A stretch of DNA of 64,000 nucleotides, from assembly GCA_001179505.1 (NCBI GenBank), contig CDMY01000405.1:323127-387126 (forward strand), written 5' to 3'. This document shows positions 20,654-31,167 of this stretch, one piece after another. The DNA comes from Vitrella brassicaformis. Its lineage: Eukaryota; Sar; Vitrellaceae. The notes under the pieces were generated by a model. It saw only the letters and a list, made by a program, of their open reading frames with translations. It was not told the origin of the DNA and made no database searches. Position 1 is the stretch's first letter; the number at the start of each line of letters is the position of its first letter. Position numbers and translations under genes: made by a program.

Positions 20654-21792
20654 CTACGACGCGGCCTCCCGCGAGAGCTTGATCTCGTCCACTCTCACCA
20701 CCCTCTTCTCCCTCATCGAAATGTCGGCCGCCAGCGCCACTCGCAGGGCCGTGAGGGCATCGGCACCGCTCACCAGGGGGGCGCTGCGGGTCATCACAGC
20801 ATCCAGGAACGACTCGGCCTGCCGGAGCATCGACTCAGGGAAACGCTGACAGATCGACAGGGCGTATTACAGCATGCACAGGCATATGATGAGCTATGGC
20901 GGTGGGCTGCTGTCCTGTCTTCTGTTGTGCGTACCTCTCTGAACCAGTAGTGTGGTTTGTCGGTCAGCGTGCCCTCGCTCTTGACGCTCTCGACTCGTGT
21001 GGGCGTCTCGTTGAGTGCGCGCAGCATGCCCTTCCTACCGAAGACTTCCATGCGCATGTCGTAGCCATACACCGCCTCCCTACTGTTGTCAATCGAGCAC
21101 AGCGCCCCGTTCTCCAGCCACAGCGTCACCACACACGTGTCAATATCACCGGCCTGCCCGATGGCCTCATCCACACGGACCGCCCCGGCGGCACACACCG
21201 CCTCGATCTCGCTGCCGGCCACGTAGCGGCACATATCAAAGTCATGAGCCGTCATGTCGTGGAACAGACCGCCCGATGACTTGATCCAGTCGATAGAAGG
21301 GGGCGGCTCCGGGTCTCGCGACGTGATCCGCATGATGTCCACTGTCCCGATCTCCCCCGACCGGTACCGCTCCCTCACGTTGGCGAATGAGGGGTCGAAT
21401 CGCCGGTTGAAGCCCACCTGCAGAAGGACGCCAGCCGAGCGAGCCACTTGCAAGGCCTCCTCGGCGCCCTCGAGGGTCATGTCGATGGGCTTCTCGCAGA
21501 AGATGTCCTTGCCTTCGCGGGCGGCCTCCTTGAGTAGGGGGCCGTGGGTATCGGTGGTGGTGCAGATGTAGACAGCTTTGACCTCAGGGTCAGCAATGAC
21601 GTCCTTGTAGTTGCTGCTGAGCTTATGAATGCCGAGCTCCTCCAGCCACTCACGGTGCCTCTCGATGAATGGGTCGGCCACGTGGATGACTTGGCATTTG
21701 TCACGCAGCCGGCAGAGGCTGTTGAGGTGCAGTCTGCCGACTCTCCCAGTGCCCAGCAGGCCCAAACCCACACGCTGCTTCTCAGGCGGCAT
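20654..21792 (-). CDS. Gfo/Idh/MocA oxidoreductase, inositol 2-dehydrogenase-like paralog
   Basis: Two exons on the minus strand. The start at 21792 (MPPEKQRVGLGLLGTGRVGR) puts the GxGxxG nucleotide site almost at the N-terminus, so this copy is probably cytosolic. It shares with the upstream copy ADPFIE, FCEKPID, LQVGFNRRFDPSFANVRER, ITSRDPEPPP and the DMCRY block, and it keeps the EKP lysine and the Asp/His catalytic pair (FHDMTAHDFDMCRY). After WFRE the intron begins GTACGC; exon 2 resumes RFPESMLRQAESFLDAV and ends REAAS at 20654. The first copy's intron position (before KHVFCEKP) is uninterrupted here, while this copy's intron position is uninterrupted there, so the introns were gained or lost after duplication. 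Confidence 0.9.
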
Positions 21793-21902
21793 GCTGAGAG
21801 GAAACCAATCCGAGAAAACAGAAAGGACTGCAAACAAACAGGCACGATGCGGGCACGACGGACTCGAAGGCTTTTGAGGAAAATGGCACGTCCACGCCGA
21901 AG

Positions 21903-21920
21903 CGCGAGCTTCAGCTCGCG
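21903..21920. repeat. Perfect 8-bp hairpin upstream of dehydrogenase paralog 2
   Basis: CGCGAGCT-TC-AGCTCGCG forms a perfect stem with a 2-nt spacer, about 110 bp upstream of the minus-strand start at 21792. It could be a protein-binding palindrome or chance in GC-rich DNA. Confidence 0.35.
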
Positions 21921-22072
21921 AGGGGCCCTAAGAAGCGGAGATTGAAGTCATTGCAAACGAACCGACACGGCTACGCAGGGACGATTTGCAAGCTGTAACG
22001 TTCATTCATGTAGATATGCCCCGTTAATCACTCGTCTGTCGGTCCCTCTCCCCCTCGCTGTCAGTGACTAGC

Positions 22073-23316
22073 TCATGCAGGCTGAGGCTGGCCGCCTGAG
22101 AAGAGCCCCTTGACCTTCCGGCCGAACGACTTGATTTTGTGCAGCACGCCCTTCTTCTTCTCGACCTGCACCCATCCACGCAGGCACATAAAGAGGATGG
22201 CTCCACATGTGTCGTGTGCGTGCGGCTGACCTTGGGTAGTTCGGGCATGGCGATTGGTGGCTGCGTCTGGGCCGCACGCAGCGACCTCTGACGCTCCTGC
22301 AACACCTTCAGCTCGGCACACGGCTGCATATCACACACACAGAGACAGAGACAGCCCAGCCAGCGGCTACATCATGATGCGTGTGCCGTGTGTGTGTGTG
22401 TGTGTGTTCTACCTTGTCTTGTGTTTGAGGGTTGGCCAGCTCCTTTGCCGCCTGGTCGCTCTCGTCGGGGATTGTGTGCAGCAGGGCGGCTGGTGGGATG
22501 GCCTGCACAATCAACTGACCGTCACGCCCTTCGCTCACTGACACAAAGCACACACACACACACACACAGACACGTGGCGCGTCTCTTGCTTTCCTTCGGT
22601 CTCTGTCTGTGTGTGTAATGGATGCCTGCTTTTAGTTGGCACGAGTGAGACGACGACAGCCGATTGTTTGGTGGCAGTGATTGGGTTTGTTGCGACGAGC
22701 GCTCGGAGGTCTTGAATGTCAGCGGCCAGGTCGGTGAGCTCTCGGTCGGCCTGTGCCCTGGCGACGGTGGCGGGCGACACCTCGCCACGCAGCTCGGCCG
22801 TGCCTCGCAAAGCCTCCACCAGCTTCTCCTTCTCCTCCACCTGCATGGCATTGCATTGCATACACGTGGTGGAAGGATCGAAGACATCGTATACACACAC
22901 AGAGCAGAGACGTGAAGCAAAGCAAAGCAATCAACTCTCTGTCTGTCTGTCTGTCTGTCTGTTGTGTGACCTCAGCAGCGGTCTGTGCCACCTTTTCGTG
23001 CAGTCGTCGCTCCTTCTCGTCGTAATACTCTGCACACATCGACAACCACACACACATAATCACACAAAGCAGGTGTGTTCGTCCACTCACCCTCTTCTTG
23101 TGGTGGCAGTTTGGTCTCGGCGGCAGGTGCAGTGGCGACAACAGGCACGGGCGGGGCGGAGGGGGCGCTGGGCTGCTGGGCGGGAGGGGCGAGCAGCTTC
23201 TCAACGAGACCAGGCACCAACCGATGGGAGCCACCGCACGCAGGCTGGAGACTGACGAGGAGACCAACCACCACCGTCACTGGCCAGCCGACACGCACGG
23301 AGGCCGTCATCGTCAT
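22073..23316 (-). CDS. Small secreted helical protein, unknown function
   Basis: The start at 23316 begins a signal peptide (MTMTASVRVGWPVTVVVGLL). After a Pro/Ala-rich linker (APPAQQPSAPSAPPVPVVAT), the following exons encode charged helices: EYYDEKERRLHEKVAQTAAE, VEEKEKLVEALRGTAELRGE, DRELTDLAADIQDLRALV, PCAELKVLQERQRSLRAAQ. The basic C-terminus is VEKKKGVLHKIKSFGRKVKG, followed by LFSGGQPQPA and the stop. About five introns separate the exons, several filled with (TG)n or (TCTG)n in the sense direction. The helical part has coiled-coil character. No enzyme motif and no membrane anchor are seen after the signal peptide. The protein is likely exported or lumenal; nothing more can be supported. 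Confidence 0.6.
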
Positions 23317-23472
23317 CGTGTGGCAATAGACTGACTCAACGAGTCACCGAATGAGTGAGTGAGTGAGTGAGTGACTCGCTGATCGCTGACTGTTGACACG
23401 CTGTACTGTTATAATTAGAACACACAGTCGATCATGTATGTACATGTATAGCATGTGAAGACACACGTACAC

Positions 23473-23494
23473 GTACGTCTGCTGACAGACGTAC
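23473..23494. repeat. 9-bp inverted repeat with 4-nt loop
   Basis: GTACGTCTG-CTGA-CAGACGTAC is a perfect stem-loop. It lies between the 5' end of the secreted helical protein gene and the 3' end of the methyltransferase gene, both on the minus strand, so it could belong to the promoter of the former. Confidence 0.4.
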
Positions 23495-23534
23495 ACGCAG
23501 AATGCAATCGTGCACGGATCCACACGACAGTTGT

Positions 23535-24154
23535 CTATGCCCTAGTGAAGTCCATCAGCAACGTGACCTTCTCCCTCTCATTGTCGCCCCACCAGTGGTT
23601 CGGCCACCGATAGAACTCAAACGCCGGCAGACAGAACGGCGGCAGGGCCAAATTCACCTCTCGCCAGCCGCCCGGCTTGCCCAGGTCCCGATTGTCCACG
23701 CACTTGCGGTGCAGCGTCGTAACATTGCATCTGTCGTTGGTCATGAGGGCATACTTGTACTTGTATCGGCCGTCGTGAGCAGTGAGGTGGTTGGCAACGA
23801 ACTGGTGCACCATCGGCGTAGGTAAGTGCTGCAGCACATCCTTGGACATCAACAACTGCAACAAACAGCAGCCAGAAAGAGAGTTCGAGTGTGGAAATGG
23901 TCTCCTTTCTTTGTCGGTCAGCTCACGTCTGCAGGAGGCAGGTTGTCCTTTTCCAAGATGCTCCTCGCATGGAAAGTCCTGTTGTGCGCGGCGTGCAGCT
24001 CCTGGTTGCGAGCAATGACGGACGGCACCACGTCCACACCGGTGTATTGCTCTACTGGGCCCCAATCCACAAACTGCGTCCACTCCCTGAAGTGCAATGT
24101 CGGTAGCAAGGTACATGGCGAGTGAGGACTCTCTCTCTCTCTCTCTGTCTGTGT

Positions 24155-24192
<38 letters not shown>

Positions 24193-24722
24193 CGTACCAG
24201 TCGCCACATCCCGCATCAACGACTGATTTGATGTCCTTTTGACGCAGAAAGTCTTCCAGCTGCAGGCGAAAGTTGTCTGTAGCTTCCTTGGTGCTGCCCG
24301 CGCCGCTGTGCCCCTTCCCGTCCTTGTTTCTTCCCCAGGCAGCCGAGCTGTAGATGAACGAGAAGGCGCCACGCAGCGCATTGGTCTCCTCCGGCTTGAT
24401 GGCAGCTTGGTCCGCCCCACTCGTGCCATCAGAGGGCTGCTGGACAGGCTGACCATTCTGCTGCTGTTGCTGTTGTGGGCAGACGGGACAGGTGAACTGA
24501 GGAAAAATGACACCATCGACGATGCTCAGGAATTGTCCATAGATCTGGCCCTATTGTGCTTACGTTGTACAGGTCCTGATCATTAGCATCTACCCTCACT
24601 AAGCGGCTGCAATCGCAGTTGTAATTCAGGCCGGTCCATCCCTGCCGCAGCAAAGATGCGTCGATGAAGATCACCAACACAACGGCCGCAAGAAACAGGA
24701 GTACGGCTGACCGCGCCTCCAT
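23535..24722 (-). CDS. Membrane-anchored class I SAM-dependent methyltransferase
   Basis: The start at 24722 gives MEARSAVLLFLAAVVLVIFI, a single signal-anchor typical of type II Golgi or ER proteins. A Gln-rich stem (QQQQQQNGQPVQQPSDG) follows, then the catalytic domain. Motif I is VVDAGCGDWEWTQFVDWG, motif II YTGVDVVPSVIARN, and the post-motif VLLMSKDVLQHLPTPMVHQF. The C-terminal part contains YALMTNDRC, GGWREVNLALPPFCLPAF and ends FTRA at 23535. These blocks match a family of stand-alone methyltransferases often found next to glycosyltransferases in bacteria. The type II topology and the neighbouring GT61 gene (90 bp away, divergent) suggest methylation of a glycan or glycoprotein in the secretory pathway; this is inference. 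At least three introns, one with a long (TG)n run. Confidence 0.8.
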
Positions 24723-24812
24723 TGGATTTGCAGCGTCGAGTTTACAGAGCTCACTGTAAATTGGGGAAGGGGAACATGAAACCAATGCAGCCGCTTGCCG
24801 TGAGTATGCAGG
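24723..24812. promoter_or_regulatory. Very short (90 bp) bidirectional spacer, methyltransferase/GT61
   Basis: Only 90 bp separates the two proposed start codons. Transcription start sites must therefore lie within or overlap the opposite gene's 5' end. No TATA-like element was recognised. Confidence 0.45.
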
Positions 24813-27116
24813 ATGCAGCCAAAAGTGAACCTGCAGCGCTTGGTGTCTGCATGTGTTGTGCCGTGTGTGTGCAGATCTGCGTTGTCGACAACATTTTCAA
24901 CGTTTGCATCGGTCACCGTGGTCACCACCATCAGCGTGCTGGTGAGAGCAACACAAGAGCCTTTTTTGCACCTTCACCTCTTTCTCCTCTCCCCCCCCTC
25001 TTGCAGCAATACGTGATCCCCGCCCGCAGCCGGAGTCCCTTCCGCATCATGTCATCGTTCGTGCGGAATGTGACCGATTGCCCCCCACAGCAGAAGCCAG
25101 ACCATCCTCATTCTCTCTCCCTGTCGTCAGCGGCAACGGTCCCATCCTCCATGTCAGCTCCATCCGTGGTGTCAGCATCATCACCTGAGCGGTTCATATA
25201 CGATGAGATCCGACAGGCTGACCGGACCCTCGTCAAGGAGCCTGGCATCTGTAGATACTGGTGATTGCAGGGAAAAAGAGAAGGCAGTATGCTTGCCGTG
25301 ATACGTTCGTTGCTGTGTGCGTGCAGGTTTGGCCTCCCATTTGTCGATCGCTGGCGGGGGTTCCGCGTGCAGATATGCCAAAGCCGACACAACAATGGCG
25401 AAAGCACACTGCAAAAGACCGGCAACTCCTCGCTGACATCCCCTGTGTCATCCATCAACTGCTTTTTGAGGAAGGGTGACTTCCCCTTCCCTCGGCTGAT
25501 GTGTGACTTCGTCGGTATCAAAGTGGCCGTATGGCAGTACGCGACGGGCGGCAAGGGCTGGGGCCCGCCCGGGGAAGATGAGTGGGAGGGAATCGACACC
25601 GGCTGCAGCCCTGACTTGCAGCTGGAAGATCCATCAGATATGACACACAGCCCTCCGTCCCGGTTTCTGTCGAAGCTGCACTATCAAGGCGACCCGAACG
25701 GTCATGGCGAGGTGACGTGCAATGAGAGCGAGTGGGTGAGGCATCCGGTGCTTGTGCTGGAGAGGTACAGAGAAGGAGCCCGTTATATGCTGCAATGTGT
25801 GTGCTGTGCTGTGCTGTATTGTATTGTATTGTATTGTATGGGTGTGTGCAGGTGGGACCCGACAAACAACAACCAGTTCCATCTTGATGCGGGTATCTAG
25901 ATGAGACAGTAGAAAAACTTGGTGGGACGACAAATGCCTGCATTGTGTCGGGTGCAGTTGGGTCTTTCATTGCCTTGGCTGTGGCTGGGGTGTCGCCCTT
26001 TGAGACACAATTCCTTGCAAGTAATTACATACAGCAAAGAATGGACGAGACACATCTTTGTCTTCCGCGCCTTGTGTGGGGGGGAATGCAGTCGACAAGC
26101 AGCCGCCCGGCCATTACGTCGACTTCTGGAGGAGTGTCTTCCCCTCCTACCCCCCCGTCTTCCTGGGCACCTCCCCGTCGCCAGCCACCCAGCGGTTCTA
26201 CGAGGGGAAGCTGTGCTTCTCGCGTCTGGCCTTCGGCGCCCACGGAGGAGTGGGGCTGATGAACCTCGAGTGGCAGAAGCAAGCAGCAGACAAGGTGCTC
26301 CTGCGCGGCAACTCCCCTGCGACCTTCCATCCACTGGGCAAAGGACATTCCAACATCTGTGGCTCGGCCATCATGCACGCCTTCCGCGCTCACGTGCTGA
26401 CGGCCCTCAGTCTCTCCAAGGACCGAGACACTGATCAAGTGGATGGGGGAGACAGCAGCAACAGCACTGTGGAGGTGTTGGAAGAAAGGCAGCTGAGCAG
26501 CACGACCACCGTGGCAATGATGGATGAGTTTGTGCGGCACCGATGGCAGTGGCCCCCAGGCGTCAGAGGCGCATCCTGTGGCTCAGCAGACGGCCATACC
26601 CACAACTCTTCGACAAGGCGGCGGGCCGGGTCCATAATTACAAACCAGACAGACAGGTGACCCACAAATGCTTCACTTCAGAAGCAAATATCGTTTGTGT
26701 GTGTGTTATGATGGGGGACGGGGCAGGTGGGCAACGAGAAGGAGCTGCTGGTGTCTCTCCGGGAGTCTTTGGACAAGGCAGCAACAACCGACAGCCGCTT
26801 CTCTGGGTGGCAGATAGACAACTTCAACCCTGGTGAGCACCGGTTCCGGGACCAAGCTTTGATGGCGGCCGCGGCTGACATCCTGGTGGGCGTGCACGGG
26901 GCGGGCCTGACTCTCTGCATATACATGCGGAACGGTTCGGCGGTGATCGAGATGTTCGGGGGCAATCGCGGGCCTGGCAACAGGCAATTCCACACGACCT
27001 GTGCGAAGGTGGGCCACCGACGGTGGGAGATGCACGAGTCGCTGCAGCATGTGGCGCCCGAGAAGGTGTGGGAGCCGGTGCGGCAGGCCATTGAGCAGCT
27101 GGATGCTCTCGAGTGA
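24813..27116 (+). CDS. GT61-family glycosyltransferase
   Basis: A multi-exon gene. The N-terminus carries a hydrophobic anchor-like stretch (FSTFASVTVVTTISVL). Exons then give RYW|FGLPFVDRWRGF, a luminal domain with LERWDPTNNNQFHLDA (the N-x-F-H element of this family) and VDKQPPGHYVDFWRSVFPSY. Next come RRILWLSRRPYPQLFDKAAG, matching the 'kilwisRr' block, and the diagnostic ADILVGVHGAGLTLCIYMRN and GSAVIEMFGG near the C-terminus (stop at 27116). GT61 enzymes include EOGT and plant xylan transferases, usually using UDP-GlcNAc or UDP-pentoses in the ER/Golgi. The exon before RRQRRILW is in a different frame from the preceding segment, so a splice was missed or a 1-nt indel exists near 26430-26550. 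One intron holds (GTATT)n. Confidence 0.8.
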
Positions 27117-27634
27117 GTGGAGCGTGGGGGAGGGTGAGGTGGGGTTTCTGTGTGGCATGTGGAGATAGGCTCTGTCTTTGTGCGAGAGACGCGAGTCAGC
27201 CGACGTGCGTGTGTGCGATGGATGGATGGATGGATGCATCGATGGGTGGAGATCGATGGATGCGCCGTTTCTTCAGTTCTGAAGGCACATGCAGCATGCG
27301 AGGCATGACTATTCATCCATCTCTTTATTCACACACACACGTACACACACCGGGGGGTTTGGTTTGTCCACCCGACATCATACCACCATATGAATGCACC
27401 GGCTGGCTGACAAATACATGCAGCCAGGGGGAGGCTGACAACCACAGGACCATGGAAGGATAAATAATACCAGACAGGCTCACGCGAGGTCTTTGTCAGC
27501 TGCTGTGATTGACATGCTCAGCACACACAGACAGACATACAAATGCAGACAGCTACCAAAACAGCTACAAATAGATACATAGATACATAGGCACACACAC
27601 ACATACGCACACGTGGTGTCTCATCCGTTCGTCG
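27117..27634. other. Convergent 3' spacer with short tandem repeats
   Basis: About 520 bp between GT61 and GT17 3' ends. It contains (TGGA)n near 27220 and (AGAT)-type repeats near 27570. AATAA-type polyadenylation-like strings (near 27464) lie downstream of GT61. No gene or RNA fold was seen. Confidence 0.5.
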
Positions 27635-30600
27635 TCAAGATCGCCATCCCATGACTTCCTTCCACTCCGAAAGGTTGGCTACATGGATGTGCTCGCCATT
27701 GCGGTACACCCTCGGCCCCCGCCCATCGACGAAATACCGCGGGTCGGTGCCACCCAACAGCACAGGATACCTGTGTAGTGCACGACAACCAGTAGTAGTA
27801 CACAGACAGACGCATTGCATTGACTGTGGTCGTCAGTCATCCTTCATCCACCGACCTGTGTGGGTTGCAGGCGACGAACCATGGCAGCTGACGCACCTGA
27901 CGGATGGTCATGGTAGGAAAGAAGCAGCAGTGTGGGCACTGCAGCGGACTGACTGACCTTCAAGATGTCGTATTCTGGCCCAAGCTGCAGGCAGTGCGGT
28001 GCGCCCACATGAAAAAAAACAGACACCACACAGACCACACAGACAGTCACCTGTGTCCCTCCTGTCCGTAGTAGGGCTGGTTGGTGGACTGACTGACTTT
28101 GGCTGACCTGATCCGGGGGCACGTATCTCGGCATGAAATCCCTGCAAGCCATCCCATCAGTAAGTACATCAGGCAACGATACATGTACACCACCACCATA
28201 CTTGTCTCTCACCTGGTCCACCCCTCATGCCACAGCCGCCTCTGTGCCCACTCCACCCGCGCCTCCCACACACTCAGCGATCGATTAGTGTCACGCAGAG
28301 ACGACAACACAGCGGCAGCGCTTTTGTCTGTCCCTTCCAGTAATCTCCGGCGCAGTGCACGTCTGTTCGATGATGCGATGGGGCGGCCCCAGAGGACCCT
28401 CTGAATGGCACTGAGCAGCCGCTGGGCGGGGCCACGCTGCTCAGGCGGGATGCGATTGTATATATCTGCCGGCATGTTGCTCAGGCCGCTGCCGAATAGT
28501 GACTCCCCGAAGGCGGGCGAGTCCTGGGCGTAGATCTGCCCAAAGCCCTCGCCATAGGAGGTGACTGAAAGAGGGGACAGCGCATGGACATGTCTCATGC
28601 GCCGGATGGATGGCGGCTGACGTGTGTGTGTCGTGACATACGTACACTTGAGGAAGAGGAAGGGCTGGAACGCGTAGTCTGTCAGATGCCAGCTGAAGGC
28701 ACATGCACACATGCACACAGGCGAACACACAAAGAGGACAATACACACAGTGCCAGCGGTGTCTGTCTGTCTGTCTGTCTGTGTGTGTGTGCTGGTTGGC
28801 CAGCTGACCCGCCATACAGCATGTGCGGCCCTGACGCCCTGTACACAAAGCCCTCACTCTTCGCCACCACAAAGGGCTGCACACCACACCACACCACACC
28901 ACACCACAGCACAAAACACGTTACAAGACCGTGCTCCAGCCGAGTCGAGCCGGCTGTGCATCCGTCCGCTGACTTACGACGACACTGATCCTGGGAATGG
29001 AGGCGTGGTCGAGGTTGAGCTGCATGTGGATGTCCTTGAAGCGAGAAAAAACCAGATTGAAGTGGCCCGCCCAGCTGAGGATGGCGAAGCCGCTCTTGGC
29101 CGCCGGGTCCACCCGCTCGCAGTGCCTGACCAGCTTGACCACATCGCCCGCGGGGATCTACACGGAGGCACGCACGCAGAATGCAACCAGACAGACAGAC
29201 AGGTAGAGCGACAAATGATGGCAGACAGGCAGACAGACACGCACAGACACGCAATGGGTGTCTTGTCTTGTCCGGACGGACCTCGTCGGAGTCGGACATG
29301 ATGACTATGTCATGGTCGTGTCTTAGGTATCTATACCCCTCGTCCTCGTTTCTCTTGAGGAACTGCCGCATCACCTCATCTCGCGCCCAGCTCTGCGTGG
29401 CCCAACTGAGCGCATTGGGCGCAGAACTGACCATCAGTGAAGGGAGAGCGTGCGTGTGTGTGCGATTGTGTGCTTACACACCAGCTTTGGCTTTCTTGGT
29501 GGGGGCACTTGGACGACTGGCCCTCCATCGTCGCTTTGTCGAGCTCAATGGCCATGATGCGATCCTTCAAATGGGCAAACCTGTGCAGGCCATTGAAGAG
29601 AAGGCGGCATACACCACACCAATTGCTGTATGCCACCACACACACACACACACACCGACCCACCTGGCATTCGACTCCAGCGCCTCCTTCATGACCAGAG
29701 GCTTGGCCAAACCCGTCGTCGATATGCGACTTAACACGAACACACACACACATACACACACGCACACACCGCAGGCGGTCACGACACATACACGACGGCG
29801 ATGGGTCGGTGTTTCCTCCACCGTACCTTTCGCCGACGACAAACAGATCTACGACGTGACGCAGCTCCTCAAACCGAATCTCAGCAATGTCTGCCAGACC
29901 AACACACACACACACACACACACACACGTGCCATTAGCTGCAGGCAGGCAGGCAGGATGCCCCCCTGTTACCCACCCAGGTCGTATCCAAAGTAGAAAAC
30001 GGCTACGATTCTCCTCGGCTCTGCAAGTGCCTTGCCGGTGAACATACCCAGGTGCCGATCGTTGGCAGAGCAGTCGGCCTCTGTGAATGTGGTGTAGTTG
30101 GCGGGCGGCCCACACGTCGTGTTCAGGGGTTGCAGGGGCGGGGCCATCACATACGTCGTCATGGCGTCCAGCACCACCTGCTGCAGCTCTGATTGCAGGA
30201 GAGGGCAAGTCAATCACTCACTGTCTGCCTGTGCACTCTGCTGTACACGGATCAAGTGCGTCGCTAGGTACGGTACCATGTGGTGCCTTCGGCCGGTAGG
30301 CCCTCTTTGGGATGTCAGCCCAGTCGAGATGCTCCAGTGCGCCGACGTATGACGGGTAGAAAGATCCACCCGATTCCTCAGGCTCGGCAGCACCTGCACC
30401 CATAGCCTCAGGGACAGCCGTTGACGTCTTGACATGAAGCCGCGGCGGTTCGCGAAGAGAAGAGGGAATGGTGGACTGAACTCGGCACACAGGAAGGGAA
30501 GGAGAGCAGACAGCTAGATACCCCACACACAGCTCGCTGTTGCGGCCTTACGATTCGGTCGTAGAAGGAGGAGTCGAGCAGATCGGGACCGAGAGGCCCA

Positions 30601-30928
30601 TACAGGACTCGGTGGCCGAGAATGAACAACAGAAAGGTGCCCGCAGCGATAGACAGAACCAGGTTCTGAAGGAAGCCACACAGAGGGCGCAAAACAGTGG
30701 GCAGCGTCGTGAGCGTGACGACGCTGTTGTGTACCGTACCCTCTTCTTGGCATTGTGGTCGAGCGCCTTGCCAGCGACGTGCTCTCTCTGGGGCTGAGGT
30801 GGCAGATCTGCCTGTGTGAGATCTTTTTTCCTGCTGGCCGGCTCATTAGGGTCAGGTGGTGCGAGGTAGATGAGGTCGTCAGTGCTGCTGTCAGAGTCGC
30901 TGTCCGACGTGTTGCGCCCGTCCCTCAT
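27635..30928 (-). CDS. GT17-family N-acetylglucosaminyltransferase (MGAT3-like)
   Basis: About twelve short exons. The start at 30928 gives a cytosolic Ser/Asp-rich head (MRDGRNTSDSDSDSSTDD), then a membrane anchor (NLVLSIAAGTFLLFILGHRV), a stem, and the luminal domain. Family blocks appear in the MGAT3 order: RRIVAVFYFGYDL, then DIAEIRFEELRHVVDLFVV (human enzyme: E-I-D-L-L-E-V-R...VVDVFVV), RYLRHDHDIVIMSDSDE with IPAGD spliced on (the 'DADEIP' metal/nucleotide site), FAILSWAGHFNLVFSRF, ASGPHMLYGGSAG, SWHLTDYAFQPF (H-C-S-W region), and a C-terminal RYPVLLGGTDPRYFV. GT17 enzymes add the bisecting GlcNAc to N-glycans in the Golgi. The insertion with GFGQIYAQDSPAFGESLFGS and a Leu/Arg-rich helix is not typical of animal MGAT3. 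With GT61 it forms a convergent glycosyltransferase pair. Confidence 0.8.
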
Positions 30929-31167
30929 CTCACAGGGGTGGACACATAAAATTTACATCGACAGAAATAATAGCACCCGATGCATTTCGAAGCTCACAAA
31001 CAAGTTAGGCTCTAATAGACACGGACACTGTCACTATTTGCCCCCCATAAAGTGACCACAGCCATTTATTCCTCAACGCTTCACGCCACACAGCAGCATC
31101 AACTCACTCACCGGCCTACCTTCGACCACCCACCGCCCGTTTGACATCTCGTCAGTCAGTCAGTCAG

